A DNA stretch of 17,609 nucleotides, from contig JBKPDW010000102.1 in the NCBI GenBank assembly GCA_046728115.1, forward strand, positions 1-17,609, in the 5' to 3' direction. The notes beneath the pieces were generated by a model. That model made no database searches. It saw only the letters and a program-made list of their open reading frames with translations, and was not told the origin of the DNA. Shown here piece after piece: positions 1 to 4,893 of this stretch. How positions within the stretch are numbered: position 1 is the stretch's first letter; each line of letters opens with the position of its first letter. The position numbers were made by a program, and so were the translations under genes. Source of the stretch: CAVSWN01 sp046728115. GTDB taxonomy: Bacteria > Acidobacteriota > Vicinamibacteria > Vicinamibacterales > CAVVIG01.

Positions 1-508
1 GCAGATAGACGAGGCGTATCGGATCGTCGATGCCCGCGACGATGCCGCGAAGATCCTGGGAGAGACCGGTCGACACCGACAACGCGCGATCGATCAGTTC
101 CTGCAGCCGCCGCATGTACGCCTCTACTTCGATCGTGCGAACGAAGGCATCGGGAATCGGCGAGATCGTCGCCCGAAGCAATTTGCCCGATCGCGTCAGC
201 GGATCTGCTTTCGCCCGCGTCAATCCTTCGACGATGATGTGCACGCCGCCCGTCGGCACCTTGGCCATCTGCCGGATGGCGCCGATGGTTCCGACGGCGC
301 GGAGATCCTTGGGCTCCGGTTCATCGCTGTCGTCGCTCTGCAACGTAAGGAACAGCAACCGGTCGGCGCCAAGCGCGCGATTTACCGACTCGATCGACAT
401 CTCGCGATTGATGGCGAGCGGATGCACGGTGAGCGGGAAGACAACGGTCTGTCGGAGCGGGAGTACTGGAAGTTCGCTGGGGTAGGAACGTGTCGGTTCA
501 GTCGCCAT
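1..508 (-). CDS. lon: Lon protease, N-terminal part (runs off the left edge)
   Basis: ATP-dependent cytoplasmic serine protease that degrades misfolded and regulatory proteins. Only the first 169 codons are present; the frame stays open to base 1, so the AAA+ and protease domains lie outside. Reading the minus strand from the ATG at 508-506 gives a typical LON substrate-binding domain: an opening 'ELPVLPLRQTVVFPLTVHPL' (E. coli Lon has 'EIPVLPLRDVVVYP'), then 'VGTIGAIRQMAKVPTGGVHI' and 'VEGLTRAKADPL'. After these comes a helical stretch ending 'IDDPIRLVYL', matching the 'IDDPARLADTI' stretch of full-length Lon. That extension argues against a stand-alone LON-domain protein. No clear ribosome site precedes the ATG, but no better start fits the family's N-terminus. 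It is divergent from the zinc-ribbon gene across 160 bp, in which I found no recognisable heat-shock operator (no CIRCE or HAIR element). Confidence 0.93.
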   Translation of the reverse strand, partial: MATEPTRSYPSELPVLPLRQTVVFPLTVHPLAINREMSIESVNRALGADRLLFLTLQSDDSDEPEPKDLRAVGTIGAIRQMAKVPTGGVHIIVEGLTRAKADPLTRSGKLLRATISPIPDAFVRTIEVEAYMRRLQELIDRALSVSTGLSQDLRGIVAGIDDPIRLVYL

Positions 509-656
509 CTCAATGTCCGTCCGATCAGGATCGCACGTTCGCGTCGCTTCGTGTCCGGTCTTTGGCGGATTCTCCGGTCAATCCAGCCCTTTCTATGCAC
601 CGGGCCGACCGGGCGCCCGACCGGCGGTCACGCCCATTCTGCCCGTCGTGGCCTGC

Positions 657-662
657 TATGAT
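657..662 (+). promoter_or_regulatory. Possible -10 element (TATGAT) for the zinc-ribbon gene
   Basis: TATGAT ends 6 nt before the ATG at 669. A transcript from it would begin at or next to the start codon, so the mRNA would be leaderless. This agrees with the absence of a Shine-Dalgarno sequence before this ATG. No convincing -35 hexamer is seen at 16-18 bp spacing. It lies in the 160-bp gap between lon and this gene, the rest of which shows nothing I can name. Confidence 0.35.
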
Positions 663-668
663 CGCCGC

Positions 669-1010
669 ATGGCGCTCGACGAACGCGACTTCTTCAACAG
701 CCGGAACGAAATGCGGACCGACAAGCTCATGTGTCCGCGATGCAAGCGAGTCAACGAGTATCAGATGCGCTGGGTGGTTCGCACGCGGAAAGACCGGATT
801 CCTTCTGGCGCCGATGCACGCGATCGCGCGCTCTACGCGAAACTCCGCGACTACATGATTCGAGTGGACGATTCCGTCGCGTGCAAGACCTGCGGCAAGA
901 AGTTCGACATCCCTTCGCAGCACTCCATGGTGTTCATCCAGAAGGGCGATGGGCCGGGAAGCGCGGCAGCGAACGCGGGACTGGACGAGGACTCGCGGTT
1001 CAATCGGTAG
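669..1010 (+). CDS. Small conserved-looking protein with two CxxC pairs (zinc-ribbon-like), function unknown
   Basis: A 113-residue soluble protein without signal peptide or membrane segment. Cysteines 22/25 (CPRC) and 72/75 (CKTC) form two knuckles that could bind one zinc or iron. They are separated by 46 residues that are rich in Arg/Lys/Asp and include 'RWVVRTRKDRIP'. After the second knuckle comes 'GKKFDIPSQHSMVFIQ', then a low-complexity Gly/Ala/Asp tail. I do not recognise a named family; the layout suggests a nucleic-acid- or protein-binding zinc ribbon, but that is inference. The ATG at 669 is chosen because the frame upstream reads as non-protein-like sequence and a -10-like hexamer ends 6 nt before it. 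An in-frame start at 513 would add 52 residues that look non-coding. The gene is divergent from lon and convergent with the methyltransferase that follows; only 30 bp separate the two stop codons, with no clear terminator hairpin. Confidence 0.75.
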   Translation: MALDERDFFNSRNEMRTDKLMCPRCKRVNEYQMRWVVRTRKDRIPSGADARDRALYAKLRDYMIRVDDSVACKTCGKKFDIPSQHSMVFIQKGDGPGSAAANAGLDEDSRFNR

Positions 1011-1040
1011 CCCCGGCCGAGCGTCCCGCCGTAAGCGTAT

Positions 1041-1748
1041 TCAATACACGTAAGGCAGGATGCGCCACCGTACGCGTTGCATGTAGCGCGTATACTCCTC
1101 GCCGAAGGCGCGGACGAGCGATTGTTCCTCGTACGGCACCGCGATGATGAGATACAGCATGCTGATCGCGGCGAACGTCAGCCGATCGCCGGTCATGCGC
1201 GACGCACCGAAGACCACGAGGAACCATCCGAGGTAGAGCGGATGCCGGACTAGCCGATACGGGCCCGAGGTTTGCAGCGGGTCTCGCGTTGGTGCCCCCG
1301 ACGTGGCCGGGGTCGTGATCACGTCGCGGATACCTGCCAGCTCGAGTGCGTCGATGCCTCGAACGGCTCGTGCGATCAGCGCCACACCGGTCAGCTGCAC
1401 CGCGGCCATCACGACGGCGATCGCGCCATCGAAGTCATAGAGCGTGCCGCCGACCCGCCGCCAGGCGAGGCAGACGATGATGAGGAGCAGGCTGGCGATC
1501 CAGACGTAGACGGATTTCCGGAGCCGGACCGGGATAGCGGTGAGGCGCTCTTTGAGAGGCTCCCGGGCAAACACGCTGTGATGCAGTGCGAACACGCAGA
1601 ACATCCCGGTGTCGGCGACGACCGGTCCCCAGCCGAGCCATGGCCCCGATGCCTGCAGCGCGACGAAATACCACCACGCAAAGCAGGCGAGCGATGCAAC
1701 GAAAGCGGCGCCGCCGGCCCACGCAAAGACGCGGTCGAATTGAGTCAC
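1041..1748 (-). CDS. Integral membrane methyltransferase of the ICMT/PEMT superfamily (MddA/NnrU-like)
   Basis: A 235-residue multi-pass membrane protein. Hydrophobic segments lie at about residues 8-30, 40-56, 80-95, 108-128 and 190-206. The C-terminal half carries the superfamily signature: 'SGPYRLVRHPLYLGW' (161-175, with H169-P170 forming the SAM-binding region) and the later E207-E208 pair, followed by 'FGEEYTRYMQRVRWRILP'. The N-terminal 'ALHHSVFAREPLKERL' (54-69) and the following 'VRLRKSVYVW' resemble methanethiol S-methyltransferase (MddA) and NnrU-type proteins more than true isoprenylcysteine methyltransferases. The acceptor cannot be told from sequence: a thiol, a lipid or a polyketide hydroxyl are all possible. 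The start is a GTG at 1748, 23 bp from the ketosynthase start on the other strand and without a Shine-Dalgarno. The family is clear; the substrate is not. Shared promoter DNA with the ketosynthase hints at a common pathway. Confidence 0.85.
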   Translation of the reverse strand: MTQFDRVFAWAGGAAFVASLACFAWWYFVALQASGPWLGWGPVVADTGMFCVFALHHSVFAREPLKERLTAIPVRLRKSVYVWIASLLLIIVCLAWRRVGGTLYDFDGAIAVVMAAVQLTGVALIARAVRGIDALELAGIRDVITTPATSGAPTRDPLQTSGPYRLVRHPLYLGWFLVVFGASRMTGDRLTFAAISMLYLIIAVPYEEQSLVRAFGEEYTRYMQRVRWRILPYVY

Positions 1749-1771
1749 TCGTCAAATATCATAGACGCGCC
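1749..1771. promoter_or_regulatory. Divergent gap with a symmetric -10 core (TATCATA) that could fire in both directions
   Basis: Only 23 bp separate the GTG of the minus-strand methyltransferase from the ATG of the ketosynthase. The core TATCATA (1757-1763) reads TATCAT on the plus strand (1757-1762) and TATGAT on the minus strand (1763-1758). Each hexamer ends 9 nt before its own start codon, so both mRNAs would have leaders of 0-3 nt. Neither start has a Shine-Dalgarno sequence. A loose dyad TTGA-N8-TCAA (1740-1755) overlaps the methyltransferase start codon. No good -35 hexamer is visible on either strand at normal spacing. The symmetry is seen directly; promoter activity is inferred. Confidence 0.45.
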
Positions 1772-3034
1772 ATGACATCTCGCATTGTCATCACGGGCAT
1801 CGGCGTCGCGTCGCCGTTCGGGCTCGGCCGCGAATGCTTCTGGGAACACGTCAGCCGCGGGTGCAGCGGAACACGCGCGATCGAAGAGTTCGATGCGTCC
1901 GAGTTCGCGTGCCGCGTCGCCGCGACCGTTCCGCACGTCACGACCGACGACGTGCCGACGCTCGAGGGGGATGATATCTGGGATGCCCACTACCGCGCCG
2001 ACCCGAAGCGATATTCGCGCGCGGCGCTCATCGGCGTCATCGCGGCGCGCGAAGCGTGGGCCGACGCCGGCCTGTGCGTCGGCGAACCGGGCGCCGGTGT
2101 GATCATCGGCAGCGGCGGCGGCGGCATCGATGTCGGCGAGCGGCAGTACTACGATTTCTTCGTCGAGGGCGGAAAGAGGGTCTCACCCTACGCGATTCCG
2201 GTGTCGATTGTGGGGATGGTCTCGAGCGAGATTTCCATTTCCCTTCGCCTGCACGGCATCAGCCATGTCCTGTCGTGCGGCTGCACGAGCTCGACCGACG
2301 CCGTCGGCTACGCCGCCGCGCTGCTCCGCGCGGGGGAAGTCGAGGCGGTGCTGAGCGGCGGGACCGATGCATGCGTGACGCCGGGGATGATCTTCGGGTT
2401 TTCTCGTATGAAAGCGGTGTCGATGGCGTACAACGAACAGCCGGCGCAGGCGTCGCGTCCGTTCGACAAAGGCCGGGACGGCTTCGTGCTGGGCGAAGGC
2501 GCGTGGATGCTCGTCCTCGAGCGCGAAGATCGCGCCCGGGCACGTGGGGCGACGATTTACGCGTCAGTCGACGGATATGGCTCGACGTGCGACGCCTACC
2601 ATCGCGTCCAGATGGCGCCCGACGGCGAGCAGATCGTCCGCGCGATGTCGCTGGCGGTCGCACGGTCCGGCCGGGCGAGAGACGAAATCGGCTACGTGAA
2701 CTTTCACGGGACCTCGACCGTCCTGAACGACGCCGTCGAATCGCGTTGCGTTCGCCAGATGTTCGGGGCTCATGCGGAACGGCTGGCTGGATCGTCGGTG
2801 AAATCCATGATCGGTCACCCGCAAGGCGCCAGCGGTGCGGCGGGGATCGCGACGACGGCGCTCGCATTGTCGCGCGGATTCCTGCCTCCCACGATCAATC
2901 AGATCGATCCCGACCCGGCGTGCGATCTCGACGTCATTCCCAATCAGGGCCGGCCGATCGAAGTGGAAGCCGCGCTGTGTAACTGTCTCGGGTTCGGGTC
3001 GAAGAACAGCGCCATCGTGCTGGGAGCTCCATGA
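1772..3034 (+). CDS. Beta-ketoacyl-ACP synthase, FabF-like (KAS I/II type)
   Basis: Catalyses decarboxylative Claisen condensation of an acyl thioester with a malonyl-ACP-type extender, in the cytoplasm. The 420-residue length is normal for the FabF/type II PKS ketosynthase family. It begins 'RIVITGIGVASPFGLGRECF', the classic N-terminus. The nucleophile is Cys171 in 'SCGCTSSTDAVGYA', aligning with Cys163 of E. coli FabF. His312 ('VNFHGTST'), Lys344 and His349 ('KSMIGHPQGASGAAG') complete the active site, and 'RPFDKGRDGFVLGEGA' (229-244) is the conserved structural block. All catalytic residues are present, so this is not a chain-length-factor subunit. No acyl carrier protein, malonyltransferase or ketoreductase gene lies nearby, unlike a fatty-acid synthesis cluster, so it probably borrows an ACP from elsewhere. 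The ATG at 1772 is preferred to earlier in-frame starts, which lie inside the divergent gene. The FAD oxidoreductase follows after 34 bp. Confidence 0.93.
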   Translation: MTSRIVITGIGVASPFGLGRECFWEHVSRGCSGTRAIEEFDASEFACRVAATVPHVTTDDVPTLEGDDIWDAHYRADPKRYSRAALIGVIAAREAWADAGLCVGEPGAGVIIGSGGGGIDVGERQYYDFFVEGGKRVSPYAIPVSIVGMVSSEISISLRLHGISHVLSCGCTSSTDAVGYAAALLRAGEVEAVLSGGTDACVTPGMIFGFSRMKAVSMAYNEQPAQASRPFDKGRDGFVLGEGAWMLVLEREDRARARGATIYASVDGYGSTCDAYHRVQMAPDGEQIVRAMSLAVARSGRARDEIGYVNFHGTSTVLNDAVESRCVRQMFGAHAERLAGSSVKSMIGHPQGASGAAGIATTALALSRGFLPPTINQIDPDPACDLDVIPNQGRPIEVEAALCNCLGFGSKNSAIVLGAP

Positions 3035-3038
3035 GTCG

Positions 3039-3056
3039 GGCAATTACCCAATTGCC
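3039..3056 (+). repeat. Perfect 7-bp inverted repeat (small hairpin) between ketosynthase and FAD oxidoreductase
   Basis: GGCAATT (3039-3045), a 4-nt ACCC loop, then AATTGCC (3050-3056). It starts 5 nt after the ketosynthase stop and ends 12 nt before the next ATG. There is no T-run, so it does not look like an intrinsic terminator. Placed in the mRNA it would sit where a ribosome site for the next gene should be, and no Shine-Dalgarno is otherwise visible there. It may be an mRNA processing or stability element, a protein-binding dyad, or chance. Confidence 0.5.
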
Positions 3057-3068
3057 AGATTCACTGTT

Positions 3069-4259
3069 ATGGACGACGTCCTGATTGTCGGAGCCGGTCC
3101 CGCAGGGGCCGTGGCCGCGCTCGTGCTGGCGCGCGCGGGGGTGCGGGTGCGTCTGCTCGACCGCTCGACGTTTCCACGCCACAAGTTGTGCGGCGACACC
3201 GTCAATCCCGGCGCGATGTCGATGCTGCGGCGCCTCGGCGTCAGCGACGCCATCGAACGGCGCGGTCTCCAGATTGACGGCATGGTGCTGACCGGCGAAG
3301 GCGGCGCCACCGTTGAAGGACGCTATCCGGATGGCATCTGCGGCCGCGCGATCGTCCGCCGTGATCTCGATTGGATTCTGTTGCAGCACGCGGTCGCCGC
3401 CGGTGTGGACTTCGAGCCCGGCGTTGCTGTGCAGCAGGCCCTCGTCGGCGAGCGGGACGGGAAGGCGGCCGTCGTCGGCGTCGCCGTTGGCACGCATGCG
3501 CGGCGCCTTTCGGCGCCGATCGTCATCGCGGCGGACGGTCGGCGATCGACGATTGCATTCGGCCTTCGTCTCGCGCGCCACCCTTCGCGGCCGCGCCGCT
3601 GGGCCGTCGGAGCGTACTTCGAGAATTTCGTCCCACTGGAAATCACGTCCGGATCGCCACCGGATGTGACCCGCATGCGACCCAGGTGCAGCACCGTCCT
3701 GGGCGAAATGCACGTGCGAAAGGGGCGCTATATCGGTGTTGCAGCACTCCCGGGCGGATTGACGAATGTGTGTCTGGTGAAGCCCTCTGGCCCTGGCGAC
3801 GCTGACCTCCGCAATCCTGTCGCCTTGCTGACCCGCGAACTGGCGCGCGATCCGATGCTTCGCGATCGCGCCGCGGACGCTCGGCCCGTTGCGCGGCCCG
3901 TCGTGCTCGGACCGCTGGCCGTGGATGCCGACTGCTCGGGGCCGAACGGTCTGCTGGTCGCCGGCGATGCCGCGGGTTTCATCGACCCGATGACAGGTGA
4001 CGGCTTGCGCTTTGCGATTCGCGGTGGAGAACTTGCCGCGGACGCCGCACTGCACGCCCTGGAGCACGGATGGGTCGGCCTGCGCAATCGCCTCGCGGCA
4101 TCGCGCCGGCACGAGTTTCGTGGCAAATGGCGATTCAATCGCTTTCTGCGTCACCTGGTCGGTTCGCGTCTCGCACTCGATGCGGCGGCCATTACTGGGC
4201 GCTACGCCCCGGGCATTTTCCAGCGAGTCATCGCCCATGCCGGCGACTGCTCCATCTAG
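3069..4259 (+). CDS. FAD-dependent oxidoreductase, geranylgeranyl reductase family
   Basis: A 396-residue flavoprotein of the p-hydroxybenzoate hydroxylase fold; members reduce isoprenoid double bonds or hydroxylate/oxidise small molecules and lipids. The N-terminal Rossmann motif is 'VLIVGAGPAGAVAALVLARA' (4-23, GxGxxG at G8-G13), with acidic D31 ending the second strand. It is followed by 'FPRHKLCGDTVNPGAM' (35-50), the family signature with Cys41-Gly42-Asp43. The second FAD motif is 'LLVAGDAAGFIDPMTGDGL' around G299-D300. There is no membrane segment or signal peptide. The start at 3069 puts the first strand at the very N-terminus, as usual, though no Shine-Dalgarno is seen. The last 23 nt overlap the following methyltransferase gene, so the two are probably translationally coupled. 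Context with a ketosynthase and an ICMT-type methyltransferase suggests tailoring of an acyl or polyketide product rather than archaeal-type lipid reduction. The reaction direction is not known. Confidence 0.88.
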   Translation: MDDVLIVGAGPAGAVAALVLARAGVRVRLLDRSTFPRHKLCGDTVNPGAMSMLRRLGVSDAIERRGLQIDGMVLTGEGGATVEGRYPDGICGRAIVRRDLDWILLQHAVAAGVDFEPGVAVQQALVGERDGKAAVVGVAVGTHARRLSAPIVIAADGRRSTIAFGLRLARHPSRPRRWAVGAYFENFVPLEITSGSPPDVTRMRPRCSTVLGEMHVRKGRYIGVAALPGGLTNVCLVKPSGPGDADLRNPVALLTRELARDPMLRDRAADARPVARPVVLGPLAVDADCSGPNGLLVAGDAAGFIDPMTGDGLRFAIRGGELAADAALHALEHGWVGLRNRLAASRRHEFRGKWRFNRFLRHLVGSRLALDAAAITGRYAPGIFQRVIAHAGDCSI

Positions 4260-4815
4260 GGGAGGGACGGCGGTCGCGGCGGGGACGGAGGTTGTGACGA
4301 TCGCGGCCGCCGCCGTCGTGTTCGGATTCATGATTGCCGAGGCGCTTCGCGCCCGGCGGAACGAAGCGGCCCAGCGCGCAGCTGGCGGCATCGAGCCTTC
4401 GGGCGACGTCTATCGTCTGATGCGAGTGGCGTATCCGGCCGCGTTTGTCGCGATGTTTGCCGAGGAGGCCGGGCGCGGATCCCCTCCGATGTGGGCCCTC
4501 ATCGCGGGCAGCGCCGTGTTCGCGCTGGCAAAGGCCCTGAAATGGTGGGCTATCCTTACTCTCGGTCGATTCTGGACATTTCGCGTCATCGTCATCCGCG
4601 GCGCCCCTCGCATTGACACCGGCCCTTATCGCTTTCTTCGCCATCCGAATTATCTGGCGGTTGTCGGCGAGCTTGTTGGGGTTGGGTTGATGACTGGCGC
4701 ACCGATCGCAGCTTCCATCACTACCGTCCTGTTTGGTGCGCTGATTCTGAAGCGGATCGACGTCGAAGAGCGCGCGCTCGGGTCCGGCGGCCCGGCGGCG
4801 GCATTGGACGTCTAA
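4237..4815 (+). CDS. ICMT-type membrane methyltransferase resembling BpsB/YpbQ
   Basis: A 192-residue integral membrane SAM-dependent methyltransferase. Hydrophobic segments are at about residues 18-36, 62-76, 84-104 and 140-170. The stretch 'LTLGRFWTFRVIVIRGAP' (107-124), then 'GPYRFLRHPNYLAVVGE' (129-145, H136-P137-N138-Y139), and E177-E178 near the end is the pattern of the YpbQ/BpsB family. In Bacillus subtilis, BpsB O-methylates alkylpyrones made by the type III polyketide synthase BpsA. Here the neighbouring condensing enzyme is FabF-type, so the acceptor may differ. The ATG at 4237 overlaps the FAD gene by 23 nt. Its N-terminal 15 residues are polar and could be trimmed if an internal GTG is used instead. 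It ends this small operon: the next gene lies about 80-105 bp away behind its own promoter-like TATAAT. Confidence 0.85.
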   Translation: MPATAPSRGGTAVAAGTEVVTIAAAAVVFGFMIAEALRARRNEAAQRAAGGIEPSGDVYRLMRVAYPAAFVAMFAEEAGRGSPPMWALIAGSAVFALAKALKWWAILTLGRFWTFRVIVIRGAPRIDTGPYRFLRHPNYLAVVGELVGVGLMTGAPIAASITTVLFGALILKRIDVEERALGSGGPAAALDV

Positions 4816-4877
4816 CGTACGGAAAGAGCGCTGCTTTTGGGGCCCGTGCTCAGCGGTTCGGCATCCGCCTTGCAGCC

Positions 4878-4883
4878 TATAAT
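4878..4883 (+). promoter_or_regulatory. -10 element TATAAT for the seven-gene MoxR/VWA operon
   Basis: A perfect consensus TATAAT in an otherwise GC-rich 78-bp gap. The expected transcription start is near 4890, 3-4 nt before the ATG at 4894 and about 30 nt before the GTG at 4921. No good -35 hexamer is seen; the nearest sequence at about 16-17 bp is the poor match GTTCGG. It is the only convincing promoter in front of this gene series, and all downstream gaps are 41 nt or shorter. Confidence 0.6.
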
Positions 4884-4893
4884 ACGAACCGAA

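Noticed and set aside
30..661. Plus-strand frames at 30-485 and 239-661
   Set aside because: They are antisense to lon or continue into the non-coding gap; the minus-strand lon reading is unmistakable.
1011..1047. GTATT-C-AATAC inverted repeat near the convergent gene ends as a terminator
   Set aside because: The loop is one base, the stem is AT-rich and short, and no T-run follows.
1272..1775. 167-codon plus-strand frame across the MddA-like methyltransferase
   Set aside because: Composition is low-quality and it runs antisense to a gene with a clear membrane methyltransferase signature.
1772..3034. Reading the ketosynthase as a chain-length-factor subunit of a type II PKS pair
   Set aside because: The nucleophilic Cys171 and both histidines are present, and there is no second ketosynthase-like gene beside it.
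4837..4893. TTG at 4837 as the start of the TPR gene
   Set aside because: It lies upstream of the TATAAT element, has no ribosome site and would place a long non-signal stretch before the signal peptide.
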